64,000 nt of DNA from Microcoleus vaginatus WJT46-NPBG5 (GTDB lineage Bacteria > Cyanobacteriota > Cyanobacteriia > Cyanobacteriales > Oscillatoriaceae), in assembly GCA_019359355.1 (NCBI GenBank), contig JAHHHM010000002.1:310001-374000 (forward strand), in the 5' to 3' direction. How positions within the stretch are numbered: position 1 is the stretch's first letter; every line of letters begins with the position of its first letter. A program made the position numbers and the translations under genes. Below, in pieces: positions 1 through 9,026 of the stretch. Below the pieces are notes generated by a model, which saw nothing but the letters and a program-made list of their open reading frames with translations, made no database searches and was not told the origin of the DNA.

Positions 1-1363
1 CGCAGGTAGATTCAAGACACTCTGCTGCTTTATACCTCACATCCAGATCAAAGAACTCATCCTTGACGAACTCTAAGCAACGATTGACCGATATTTGTTC
101 TTCAACTCGTATCGCAGTTAATTTATGTGGTTCTTCACGCCAATTTCTAGCATGACTTTGCACTACCATACAGTAAACGTCTACTATTTCCTCTTGAACT
201 GCCGGACGCTTTTGGCGTATAGCTGAGACAAGATATTCATCCACGTGTAATGGTGCATGACATAATGCTTTACCAATGCACCCCTTTGTTTGTTCATCTG
301 CACTGCCTCCAGAATGATCATCATCAAGTTCAAGAGAGTCAACCAGTTCTGGCAGTAAATCTAGCCCAAGTTGAGGGCACTCACTCTGTAATAATTTGAG
401 AACACCGCAAGCATCTATGCGAATGTGTTTGTTATCGCACCTCAACCGAGAGCGAAATGGTTCGATAACACTCGATGGGTCTGCCTCATAACAAAGGGTT
501 AAAACCCTTGTAGAATTTGGATATGATGGTTCACGACCAGGCAGATAAAACAAAATATTATGATTCTGATGACCTATAAGGTTTTCGATAAGAGGAGTTG
601 ATATTGGAAATTTAACTGTTTCACCAAGACGAATTAGTATGCCTGATGCTAATTCTGGATAAACACTCTGCTCAATAGCAGTGAGTGCTAAGCTTGTGAA
701 GCGAGAAGATAAATCTTTTCGCTGTCCCGCTAATTCAGCACAAATTGGCAAGCACTTTAATCCAAACGCTTTATATAATGATTGTTCAATCAAAATATTA
801 ATTGCTATTTCTGAAAATAAATCAGCACCAATTCTAGCAGCCTGGATCAATAACTTTGCAGTCTCTTCTTGTTGTTCTTCGTCTTCTGAAAATAATTCTT
901 CGATATAGGTCAAGATTTGCCGTTCATTTAGCTTGGCATTTTCTTTGGCCTGACGCGGTAATTCTCGAAGCCTTTCACGAACAGCCCTTAACTGTTCTTG
1001 GCGAACTTGCTCAGTTTGCTTGTGTTCCTTAAACTGCCGTTCATGCTTCTCAATTATTGCCTCTCCCCAAGAGACATCACCATTGGGTTCATGATCAGGA
1101 CATCCAGCACAGTTTTCAATAATAAAGCTTGGAACAATCGAAGGAAGATTCATACCTGCTGAAGATAGCTCTGCATACTGACATGAAATTTCAACAAGCC
1201 CTATAGGCAATCCTGACATTTGGGCAAGAAGCCCAGCCGACTGCATTTCAGCACGGAAATGCTTGCACCAATTAGTTGCCTGTTGAAGAATTTTTGCGTT
1301 TTCCATGCCAAGATCGAGTGCTTCAGCATTCTGGCGCTCAAGCGATTCCTCGAATTTGCCCAT
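1..1363 (-). CDS. Unrecognised helical protein, 3' end outside the window
   Basis: An open frame of 454 codons runs from an ATG at 1361-1363 on the minus strand to the left window edge with no stop, so the C-terminus is missing. I do not recognise the family. The visible protein looks mainly helical: a charged, probably coiled-coil stretch at residues 104-145 (rich in E, K, R and Q), a CxxC at residues 85-88 followed by PDH, then leucine-rich segments that could be HEAT-like repeats. No signal peptide or membrane segment is visible. The 1.8 kb holding this gene has no GCCGGC hexamer although the next gene has many, which suggests a newcomer. Coding status is supported by the long stop-free frame and protein-like composition; the function is unknown. 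Confidence 0.8.
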   Translation of the reverse strand, partial: MGKFEESLERQNAEALDLGMENAKILQQATNWCKHFRAEMQSAGLLAQMSGLPIGLVEISCQYAELSSAGMNLPSIVPSFIIENCAGCPDHEPNGDVSWGEAIIEKHERQFKEHKQTEQVRQEQLRAVRERLRELPRQAKENAKLNERQILTYIEELFSEDEEQQEETAKLLIQAARIGADLFSEIAINILIEQSLYKAFGLKCLPICAELAGQRKDLSSRFTSLALTAIEQSVYPELASGILIRLGETVKFPISTPLIENLIGHQNHNILFYLPGREPSYPNSTRVLTLCYEADPSSVIEPFRSRLRCDNKHIRIDACGVLKLLQSECPQLGLDLLPELVDSLELDDDHSGGSADEQTKGCIGKALCHAPLHVDEYLVSAIRQKRPAVQEEIVDVYCMVVQSHARNWREEPHKLTAIRVEEQISVNRCLEFVKDEFFDLDVRYKAAECLESTC

Positions 1364-1913
1364 GTTATTAGTCCTTACGAAATATATGGAAACGAGTAGC
1401 AGCAAATACCTAATGACTAGGTAAATGCATTTATACTATTTTATCTTGCTCAAATGATTGTGGCCCAAAAATACTGACGGCTTTGTTCGCTGCTTGCTTG
1501 TGCTTCACCCTAATTACTGCTCTATTAGACCTAATTACTGCTTTATTAGTTTTAAGCAAGCTAACAAACCACAAGCTTGTGATGGGCAAGTTTACCAAAT
1601 TTTCCATCTTCTGGTAACCTCACACAAGTGTTCATGCCTTAAAGTTACCTTTTTCCACTGGCTCTCTCCAAATTGTGAAGAATCCCTAATTAACTGGTCT
1701 TCCCACAACGTCCAGACTTACGTGCAAACGCTTAACATCTGTTTTACATTGTAGATCAGTAATACTATCCGAATTGCACTTGATCAAATTCCAAGCAAAC
1801 GTCCCCAAAAGCGCTAGTTTCGATCTGCAAAGCGTCTGCCGGCACCTCAGTCACATCAGCCGGCATCCAAAGTCAGCAACAGAATACCCCACCCAATGCC
1901 CCCTGCCCAATTC
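1364..1913. other. Intergenic region with a 21-bp tandem duplication
   Basis: No convincing gene lies in these 550 bases. Positions 1509-1549 hold two near-identical 20-base copies (period 21) beginning CCTAATTACTGCT. A C-rich stretch near 1885-1915 resembles the STRR arrays elsewhere in the window. A 98-codon plus-strand frame at 1458-1754 has poor composition and no ribosome binding site, so it is not called. Confidence 0.5.
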
Positions 1914-3098
1914 TCAATTTTGATGCTGCTGCCAATACTTATAAACAGCATAGGCTAAAGTCACAACGCCGGTGACAATTGACGATTCATCTACTTCAAA
2001 TAAAGGATGATGTAAAGGGTAATTATGTTTATCTGGATAACCCACTCCCAATCGAAACATTGTGCCTGGAGCGTGTTCCAAATACATGGAAAAATCTTCT
2101 GCACCGAGGGAGGGTTCAGGTAGAATTTGGACGTGAGTGGAACCCCAGGCTTCTAGGGCGGCTGACTCTACGATTTGAGTGAGAATCGGATCGTTTTGTA
2201 CTGAAGGCACTCCACGCCTATAGTTGAGCTGATAGCGTGCCCCAAAAGCACTACAAACATTGGCGACAATTCGCTCAATCCACGCCGGCAAATCGGCACG
2301 AGTTTCTGGATGCAGCGATCTCACGGTTCCTAATAATTTCACCTGATCGGCAATTACATTCGGTGCTCTGCCGCCGGCAATTTGCCCGATGGTTAAGACG
2401 AGGGGACGCAAAGGGTTTTGCGTGCGGCTAATGGCTTGTTGCAAAGTGGTAATCACTTGCGAGGCAATCCAAATCGCGTCAACTGCTTCATGGGGACGCG
2501 CCCCGTGTCCAGATTCGCCGATAATGATGAGTTCAATATCATCGGCGGCGGCTGTCAATGCACCATGCCGAATTCCCACTGAACCGGCAGGAATTGTGGG
2601 AAAAACGTGGAGGCTGAAAATACTGGTGACGTTTTCCATGACGCCATCTTTCACCATCCATTCGGCACCTTGGGCGATTTCTTCTGCCGGCTGAAATAAA
2701 AAGCGCACAGTTCCCGGCAGATGAATTCCTAACTGAGAGAGCACCATTGCCGTTCCTAGCCCAACGGTTGTATGGACATCGTGACCACAAGCGTGCATAA
2801 TTCCCGATTGGCGAGAGGCATAATCTAAGCCGGTGCGTTCGATAATCGGCAAAGCGTCCATATCCGTGCGAATCGCTAGCAGCCGGTTATCTGTGCCCTC
2901 ACCTTGCAGTTCCCCAACCACGCCGGTTTTCCCGACGGCTTCGCGCACATGGATGCCGCAGGAGGAGAGTACGCCGGCAACATAAGCCGCTGTTTGATAT
3001 TCTTGCCCGCTTAATTCTGGATGAGAGTGGAGGTGCCGGCGAATTTCAATGAGGCGAGGCGCTAAGGTTTTTGCTAAGTCTTTAATTTGTAGGAGCAT
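1914..3098 (-). CDS. M20-family amidohydrolase (N-acyl amino acid amidohydrolase type)
   Basis: This 394-residue protein has the full M20D signature: HxxxHPELS near residues 22-30, RTDMDALP at 77-84, HACGHDVH at 102-109 (cysteine and histidine metal ligands) and FQPAEE at 135-140 with the catalytic glutamate pair. Members are cytosolic metallo-hydrolases that remove acyl groups from amino acids or their conjugates (hippurate, N-acetyl amino acids, IAA-amino acids). The exact substrate cannot be read from the sequence. The length is normal for the family and the lid domain between the two halves of the catalytic domain is present. It stands alone: an STRR-rich spacer separates it from the DUF3352 gene upstream on the same strand. 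GCCGGC occurs often within it, so it looks resident. Confidence 0.9.
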   Translation of the reverse strand: MLLQIKDLAKTLAPRLIEIRRHLHSHPELSGQEYQTAAYVAGVLSSCGIHVREAVGKTGVVGELQGEGTDNRLLAIRTDMDALPIIERTGLDYASRQSGIMHACGHDVHTTVGLGTAMVLSQLGIHLPGTVRFLFQPAEEIAQGAEWMVKDGVMENVTSIFSLHVFPTIPAGSVGIRHGALTAAADDIELIIIGESGHGARPHEAVDAIWIASQVITTLQQAISRTQNPLRPLVLTIGQIAGGRAPNVIADQVKLLGTVRSLHPETRADLPAWIERIVANVCSAFGARYQLNYRRGVPSVQNDPILTQIVESAALEAWGSTHVQILPEPSLGAEDFSMYLEHAPGTMFRLGVGYPDKHNYPLHHPLFEVDESSIVTGVVTLAYAVYKYWQQHQN

Positions 3099-3184
3099 TC
3101 TTATTTAACTGTGGAGTTTTGAGTTATGAGTTTAACGATTAACTCATAATTCGGCTACCCATCACGGTTGCCGGATGGGATTAT

Positions 3185-3396
3185 ATTGTAGAGATTGGGC
3201 ATGGGGCATGGGGGATTGGGCATGGGGCACTCAAAACTCATTCCTCATTCCTCCCTCACTGATTCCTCAAAACTTCTCTTCCCAACTCAAAACTCAAAAC
3301 TTCTTCAGCTCAAAACTCCCACTCTCCCCCTCTCTTCCTATGCCCATACCTTTAGGTTGGGGAAGCTTTACCCCATGCCCCATGCCCCATGCCCCT
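3185..3396. repeat. STRR heptamer arrays in inverted arrangement
   Basis: Positions about 3195-3230 contain repeats of CATGGGG/GATTGGG, and 3371-3391 hold three exact copies of CCCCATG. The two arrays are on opposite strands with about 140 bases of CTCAAAACT-type repeats between them. CCCCA(A/G)T-type heptamers are the classical short tandemly repeated repetitive (STRR) sequences of filamentous cyanobacteria. The leader at 3342-3371 (CCATACCTTT, GGTTGG, GAAGCTTT) recurs beside the array near 61.8 kb. The two plus-strand frames that cross this interval are products of the repeat. Confidence 0.85.
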
Positions 3397-3402
3397 ACTT
3401 CC

Positions 3403-5451
3403 TTACTTCACCGGCGCGATGACGAATAAAATATCTGACTGTTCTTTTTCTGGGGTGGCGGAATTGCTAGCACTGAAGCTGCGAATCATTCCTAATCCTT
3501 GTTTGATCAAACGGGATGAGTTGCTGTTGTCGAGCGGAAAGACAGTATATATAAATGAAAGGGTAGCGCCCCAGTTGAGATAAAAGTAGCCTTCATTCGG
3601 GCGCGGGAAAGGTTGTGTGGCTGTTTGGAAGGTGTAGGCGTTGGTGAGAGGCTGGCTGGGTTCGGGGGTTAGCAAGCTCATCGGGCCGCTGCCGGTGGTG
3701 AGGATGAGGGTGTTATCATCTGTCCAGCGGTAAGCAAAAATGCTTTGAGGTGCTTTTCCTGGCATAGGAGTTTCCCAACTGGTGAGGGGAAACGATCCCT
3801 CCCGACGGGTAATGCTGACGTTGCCACCTGATGATCTTGTTATAGATTCTTCGAGCCGGTTTAACATTCTCTCGGCGGCTGGGCGATCACTGGTTTGGAT
3901 CATTAATCCCATTCCTAGCTTGAAGGCTGGTGCTACTTGAGGAAATAATCCTTGAGCGCTAGGAAAGAAAAACAGGGAGAATTCTCCATCCATCCAAGAA
4001 ATAATGTCTTCTTCGAGATCCAGCCCAGTCGCGTTGCGGATACCGTCTCTGACTATATCTAGAAATGATTCTCCTTCTTCACCATATAGCGTTACCATCC
4101 TGCTCCACTGCTTTTGGAAATTGCGGCTGCTGCCTAACATATAAGTGGAGGCGGGTATTTTTGCCAAAATTTCATCGGCATTGGATGTGATTTCTGTGGC
4201 GTTTTCTGGGTTGGGAGTGGTGTAATAAGCAGCAGATTGAGCACGAATTCCTTCAGGTTGCACCCAAACAAAGCCTTCTAAAGTATCGTAAGTTTCTGCG
4301 AGGGTTTTTAGCACTGCCGTGAGCATTTCGCCTGAAGGTAAAGGCACTGGCGGGCTTCCCTCTGGAGGTGTAGGAAGGCTGCCGATGGGGACAATTTGGG
4401 CGGCGGCGGCGATATTGCTATATCCCACCATTAATGAGGTTGAAAATTGCGGGTGCTTGAGGGTGCGTTGAAACTTTGCTGTTTCGGCGAGGGGTTTGAT
4501 ACCGGCTTGAGCATCGATAAATTGTTCGATGGCTTTGCCGGCAGTGGCGGTTGCGAAATATCCAGGTAAGACGGCAATGGCTAAACCGGCTCTCCCTGGC
4601 GGCGCAGGGATGGGAGGTGTGGGTTCTGGGACTTCCACCGGCTCACTTCCGACTGCAATTTGATTGTTTTGCGCCGGCAGAAATCGCGCTAAAGGCAGGG
4701 GTAAAGTGCTGCTGGGCAAAAATCGACTGAAGAAGGATAAGGATTGCGGTGGGTTCGTTGCCGGTGGCGACTGTTCTCCCTCCGGCGATGGGGTTGGTGC
4801 AGGCAACTCTTCTTCCGGAAGAGGTTCGGGTAAGTCGGGGAGGGGTTCTTCTACCGGCTCTTCTAAAACCGGGGGTTCCTGTGCCGGCCACTCTAAGATT
4901 GTAATGCCATTGTACTCACGCTCTATCGGGGGTTCCGCCTGAGTTTCTCTAACTTTTGCGACATAGGCATTGACGCCTTCCACATCTGTCACCGACGCAA
5001 CGGTTAGGGTGCTGTCGGCAAAATTGGGCAATTCTCCCTCTGCCGGTGGTTGGGGGATCATCAGTGCGACTGCGGCCCATTCGCCCACCCAAGGTTGGAC
5101 ATCTGCGGAAAAGTTAGTCCCTGCCGGCAAAAAGGGTAAAAAACCTGGCCCAGAAAGCTCAAAGGGCAGGGGATTAAATCGATTTAAGGTGCCCCAGTTG
5201 TCTTTGGTGGTATTGAGCAGCAGCACACCTGCGATATCCGCCGGCAAGACTTTTGTTACGGCAGGCGCAGGGATGGCGGGTGCTTCGAGGGCTGCCGGTT
5301 GAGCGAGGGCTGCGGTTGGGCCAATTACCAGAACTGAAAGCAGGGGTAATGCAATGCGCTGTAACAAAGTCTGTACTCTCCCGATGAATGACAACTGGGG
5401 ATGGGTTGCAGGAGGGAAGCATTCGGGAAATCGTGAGCCGGTTAAGCCCAA
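3403..5451 (-). CDS. DUF3352-type secreted protein
   Basis: The 682-residue protein begins with a positively charged segment and a hydrophobic stretch (about residues 33-50) ending in ALAQPA, consistent with a cleaved signal peptide. The mature start (PADIAGVLLLNT, TLNRF) fits DUF3352, a family common in cyanobacteria whose role is unknown. Residues about 185-270 form a proline/glutamate-rich low-complexity insert. The start codon is uncertain: the longest frame uses TTG at 5449-5451, and a second TTG just before the hydrophobic segment is possible. Lipoprotein and aminopeptidase genes lie upstream on the same strand, but the 57-base and 161-base gaps do not prove an operon. Function: probably periplasmic or membrane-anchored; nothing more can be said. 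Confidence 0.75.
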   Translation of the reverse strand: MGLTGSRFPECFPPATHPQLSFIGRVQTLLQRIALPLLSVLVIGPTAALAQPAALEAPAIPAPAVTKVLPADIAGVLLLNTTKDNWGTLNRFNPLPFELSGPGFLPFLPAGTNFSADVQPWVGEWAAVALMIPQPPAEGELPNFADSTLTVASVTDVEGVNAYVAKVRETQAEPPIEREYNGITILEWPAQEPPVLEEPVEEPLPDLPEPLPEEELPAPTPSPEGEQSPPATNPPQSLSFFSRFLPSSTLPLPLARFLPAQNNQIAVGSEPVEVPEPTPPIPAPPGRAGLAIAVLPGYFATATAGKAIEQFIDAQAGIKPLAETAKFQRTLKHPQFSTSLMVGYSNIAAAAQIVPIGSLPTPPEGSPPVPLPSGEMLTAVLKTLAETYDTLEGFVWVQPEGIRAQSAAYYTTPNPENATEITSNADEILAKIPASTYMLGSSRNFQKQWSRMVTLYGEEGESFLDIVRDGIRNATGLDLEEDIISWMDGEFSLFFFPSAQGLFPQVAPAFKLGMGLMIQTSDRPAAERMLNRLEESITRSSGGNVSITRREGSFPLTSWETPMPGKAPQSIFAYRWTDDNTLILTTGSGPMSLLTPEPSQPLTNAYTFQTATQPFPRPNEGYFYLNWGATLSFIYTVFPLDNSNSSRLIKQGLGMIRSFSASNSATPEKEQSDILFVIAPVK

Positions 5452-5508
5452 ACATTTATCACCGAATGCTTTATTAAAACAAAAGTATGAATTTTGTGTC
5501 TACAAGAA

Positions 5509-6177
5509 TTAATCGCAAACGCTGGTTTCTTCTAGTTTGCCATTCACAAAATAAAAAATATCCGAGCAGTAAGCAAGGGTGCTGACTTCTAAATTTTTTG
5601 GCAGGCCATTGTCAGTGGTGTCTAGCGCCCGCCACAATTCTATAGCAGGTTGCGCTTCAAAGTTTTTTCGTTCCGGTGTGCCGGCTTTAAGGGGAAAGCT
5701 GTCTCGCTGGGCTGGGCCACTTTCTCCTGCCGGCTTGAAGTTCATGGAGGTGTAAACAAGGCCATCTTCTGATTTGGTTGTCGGTTGGAAGGTTCTGACG
5801 ACTGCGGTGCCAAACTTGCCGGTGCCGCGATTTATTAGCAGCTCAAACCGAAAGTTTGATGTTTTGGGATCGACTAGCAACAGGGCGTATTCTTTGGCTC
5901 CATCGTTGTTAAAGTCAGCTGTGAAGATGCTACAAGTGAAATTCCTTTCGCTTTGCCCGTCATACTCGCGAATAGACGTGACAAAGTCGGCTTCTTGCGC
6001 CAGCTGGTAATTTTCTAGCTTCTCTTTGAGCGCTTCGGGGAGTTGTCCTTGACACTGGATATCGGGCAGTTGGGGTGGCGGTGCTGCCGGTGCAAGGTCT
6101 TTGGTGCGGTAAGGGGGTTGGCGACAAGCGACAAGCAGCAGCAACATAAGTGCCGGCAGGGAAATCTTTTTGAGCAT
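5509..6177 (-). CDS. Putative lipoprotein with FG-GAP-like segment
   Basis: The protein has 222 residues. It starts with MLKK and a hydrophobic run that ends in the lipobox LLVAC, so the cysteine at about residue 18 is probably lipid-modified and the protein sits at a membrane facing the periplasm. Residues about 88-110 include ADFNNDGAKEYALLLVD, a calcium-binding-loop pattern of the kind seen in FG-GAP/VCBS repeats. No enzymatic motif is visible. It lies 57 bases upstream of the DUF3352 gene on the same strand, so co-transcription is possible. I do not recognise a named family. Confidence 0.7.
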   Translation of the reverse strand: MLKKISLPALMLLLLVACRQPPYRTKDLAPAAPPPQLPDIQCQGQLPEALKEKLENYQLAQEADFVTSIREYDGQSERNFTCSIFTADFNNDGAKEYALLLVDPKTSNFRFELLINRGTGKFGTAVVRTFQPTTKSEDGLVYTSMNFKPAGESGPAQRDSFPLKAGTPERKNFEAQPAIELWRALDTTDNGLPKNLEVSTLAYCSDIFYFVNGKLEETSVCD

Positions 6178-6338
6178 CTTTGCAGGGTGAAATCAACCAA
6201 AAATAAACGATCAAACTGGCATGAAGCCCAGACGCAAAGAAAATGGCGGCTGTGGCAGGACAGGCACCCATCAAACTTAACTTTAGCTCAACAAGTGAGG
6301 TGGGCAATACCCACCGACTCTCTGAGAAAATCGGATTT

Positions 6339-7625
6339 CTACTTTGGCACGCCGGCAGTCAAAATTTCTTGCCCATTTGATGTTACTAAAACATCATCTT
6401 CTATGCGAATGCCAATGCCACGCCACCGGCTCTCAACTTCAGGTTGTCCTTCTGCCGGTTTAATATTGGGGTTAATATAAATTCCCGGTTCAACGGTTAG
6501 CACTTGTCCGGGTTGCAATATTTGCGCCTGATCCCCATGCTGATAAACACCGGCATCATGGACATCTAACCCCAACCAATGTCCTGTGCGGTGCATATAA
6601 AAGGGTTTGTATTTCTCCTCTTTGATAATTTCCTCAATATCGCCATCTAGTAATCCCAATTCCATCAATCCTTCTACGATCACTCGCACGGCGGCATCGT
6701 GCATTTGGTTCCAAGGATTGCCCGGTTTAACTTGCTCCATTGCTTGCGATTGTGCTTCTAATACAATTTCATAAATTGCCTTTTGTTCGGGGGTGAATTT
6801 GCCGCTGACCGGAAATGTGCGGGTAATATCAGCGTTGTAGTAACCGTAAGCGCAGCCGGCATCTATGAGGAGTAAATCGTTCTCTTGTAGCTGCCGGTTA
6901 TTCTCGATATAATGCAGAACACACGCATTTTCTCCTGAAGCAACAATGGAGGGATAAGCCGGCCCGTTGCCACCCCGCAAGCGAAAAATGTGTTCCATTT
7001 CTGCCTGAATTTCGTATTCATAGCGTCCCGGTTTTGCAATTTCTCGTGCATAGTTATGCGCTTCAATTGAAATTACCGCAGCTTTTCGCATCAAATCTAA
7101 TTCTGCAGGGCTTTTAATTTGCCGCATTGCGTGTAAAATCGGGCTGGTGTCTTCAATCGCAATTGGCCCTTTTCCGCGCTTGGGATACATCCCCATGAAG
7201 CGCTGCCAGTGTTTAAGAATGGTTTCATTAAAACCGCGATCTCGCCCTAAACGATAATAAATTCTGTCTGAATTTTGTATATACTTAGGCAGGTTTTCCT
7301 CTAATTCTGCGATGGGATATGCCTCATCCGCGCCATAAAGTTCTTTTGCGCCTTCGACGCCGGCACGATATCCCGTCCATATTTCTTTCTCCGGATCTTT
7401 CGCTTGTACGAATAGCACAAACTTGTGTTCTTCGTGATGAGGGGCTAAAACTAAAACGGCTTCCGGTTCATTAAACCCTGTTAAATAGAAAAAATCACTT
7501 TCCTGCCGGTAAACATATTCCACATCATTGTGCATCACGGCTGTTGGTGCACTGCGAAAGATTGCGGTGCCGGTGCCTATCTTCGCCATCAACTGCTCAC
7601 GACGCTGCCGGTATTCTGCTTGCAT
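6339..7625 (-). CDS. pepP: Xaa-Pro aminopeptidase (aminopeptidase P, M24B)
   Basis: This 428-residue cytosolic metallopeptidase removes an N-terminal residue that precedes proline. The N-terminal half is the creatinase/AMP_N-type domain. The C-terminal pita-bread domain carries the dinuclear metal ligands: LLIDAGCAY and NADITRTFP (two aspartates, near residues 254 and 265), HRTGHWLGLDVHD (histidine near 345-355), LTVEPGIYI (glutamate) and RIEDDVLV (glutamate). Length and order match bacterial PepP. The start is ATG at 7623-7625; the next gene upstream is divergent with about 125 bases between, so this gene probably has its own promoter there. Confidence 0.92.
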   Translation of the reverse strand: MQAEYRQRREQLMAKIGTGTAIFRSAPTAVMHNDVEYVYRQESDFFYLTGFNEPEAVLVLAPHHEEHKFVLFVQAKDPEKEIWTGYRAGVEGAKELYGADEAYPIAELEENLPKYIQNSDRIYYRLGRDRGFNETILKHWQRFMGMYPKRGKGPIAIEDTSPILHAMRQIKSPAELDLMRKAAVISIEAHNYAREIAKPGRYEYEIQAEMEHIFRLRGGNGPAYPSIVASGENACVLHYIENNRQLQENDLLLIDAGCAYGYYNADITRTFPVSGKFTPEQKAIYEIVLEAQSQAMEQVKPGNPWNQMHDAAVRVIVEGLMELGLLDGDIEEIIKEEKYKPFYMHRTGHWLGLDVHDAGVYQHGDQAQILQPGQVLTVEPGIYINPNIKPAEGQPEVESRWRGIGIRIEDDVLVTSNGQEILTAGVPK

Positions 7626-7750
7626 AACAACTCATATTTTTCAACTTCTTGTGATATCTTAACCTTTGTATCGCCTTAAATAAGACAGGTAATTAAAAAA
7701 TTGCCAAGGCTTGATAGAATTTTATTTTCCCTTTCTTTACAAATGTCCTA

Positions 7751-9019
7751 ATGGCTCAACCCGTAGCAGCACCCTCTGCCGCACAATTTCAAAATAACTC
7801 TAATCACTTAGATGCACTTCAAGCGCTTCGAGGATTTGCTTGTTTAGCTATTGTAGTTTTTCATTGTGCTGCGCCTAGAAATGCGATTATTTATAAAAAT
7901 TATGATTTTAGTTGGCTATTATTTAGCCACGGGATTGTAGCGGTTTGGATTTTTTTTGGGATTTCTGGGTACTTGATGGGGAAAGTTTTTTATACAGAGC
8001 GTTACACTACAGATGTTTCTGGCGTACTAAGCTTTTGGCGCAACCGGCTGCTAAGAATTTGTCCACTTTATTATTTTGCCCTTTTAATTTCATGTATCTT
8101 TGTTTACCCAGTCATTCTTAAGTTAGAAAATTGGGGTTCTTTGGTAAGAATTTTAACGTTTACTTACAACCAAGTTTTACCGCCGGCAGACTTTAATATT
8201 ACTTTTTGGGCAATTTCCTCAGAAGTGCAATTTTACGTGATTGTGCCTTTTGTCTATAATTTATTTAGATACCGCTTGTTAAACAAAAAGCAAATTTTGC
8301 TAGCTGCCGGCGGCATTATTACTCTAGCCTTCTTTTTGAGGCTGGGAGTTTGGATCGCGTTAAAAGAATCCTTGCAAACAAAAAGTTTTTATTATTATAA
8401 ATATACTTACAATCCGCTTTTCACGAATTTAGATGTTTTTTTGCTAGGGTTTTTAGTCAATCCTTGGATTCACTGCCAAAAACAAGTCGGTTCCAATTTA
8501 TTAGTTTTACCTAAATTAAGAAAGAAATTGAGATTGGATCGATTACCGTTAAAAACGGTAGCCATTGGATTAATAATTTTCCTGTATTTATTTACCGCCC
8601 ATCATATTTACTTTCAAGAACTTTGGAGACTACCAGGGAGAGGCGGCGGAATTAGAACCTCTACCTTCTTTTTCGTGTTGCCGATTTTAACGGCTGCTAT
8701 CACCTCTTTTTTCATTTATGCCTTTGAATCTGGGAATTCTTACTGGACGTTTAAAAATAATGAAAAACTTTCATTTTACGCTTGCCTGAAAAATCCCTTA
8801 AGAATATTAGAAATTTTTGGTCATCTATCTTACGGGGTTTATATATGGCACACGCCTATTAATAAAAATATTGCCCCAATTTTTACCTCTGATCTTCCCA
8901 TAGAAGCATTTTATTCCAGATTAACGGCAACGCTCATTTTATCCACCATCCTTGCAGCAGTTACCTACTATCTCGTAGAAATTCCCGCCGGCAGACTAAA
9001 AACTTATAAAAAACCTTAA
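7751..9019 (+). CDS. Acyltransferase-3 family membrane protein, copy 1
   Basis: The 422-residue protein has about ten membrane segments and the acyltransferase-3 (OafA/ExoZ-like) hallmarks: LRGFACLAIVVFHC near residue 28 with the conserved histidine, FFGISGYLMGK near 75, SSEVQFYVIVPF near 157, and LSYGVYIWHTPI near the C-terminus. Such proteins transfer acetyl or other acyl groups to sugars of surface polysaccharides or other envelope molecules. The substrate is unknown. Immediately downstream, after an 8-base gap, lies a clear paralogue of the same size and order of motifs. The pair is AT-richer than its neighbours but still contains GCCGGC hexamers, so it does not look newly acquired. No glycosyltransferase genes flank it. 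Confidence 0.88.
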   Translation: MAQPVAAPSAAQFQNNSNHLDALQALRGFACLAIVVFHCAAPRNAIIYKNYDFSWLLFSHGIVAVWIFFGISGYLMGKVFYTERYTTDVSGVLSFWRNRLLRICPLYYFALLISCIFVYPVILKLENWGSLVRILTFTYNQVLPPADFNITFWAISSEVQFYVIVPFVYNLFRYRLLNKKQILLAAGGIITLAFFLRLGVWIALKESLQTKSFYYYKYTYNPLFTNLDVFLLGFLVNPWIHCQKQVGSNLLVLPKLRKKLRLDRLPLKTVAIGLIIFLYLFTAHHIYFQELWRLPGRGGGIRTSTFFFVLPILTAAITSFFIYAFESGNSYWTFKNNEKLSFYACLKNPLRILEIFGHLSYGVYIWHTPINKNIAPIFTSDLPIEAFYSRLTATLILSTILAAVTYYLVEIPAGRLKTYKKP

Positions 9020-9026
9020 AAAAATA

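Noticed and set aside
1458-1754. 98-codon plus-strand frame in the first spacer
   Set aside because: No ribosome binding site, poor protein composition and it spans a small tandem duplication.
3175-3429. Two overlapping plus-strand frames rich in MGMGHG and SSLTDSS
   Set aside because: They are translations of STRR heptamers and CTCAAAACT repeats.
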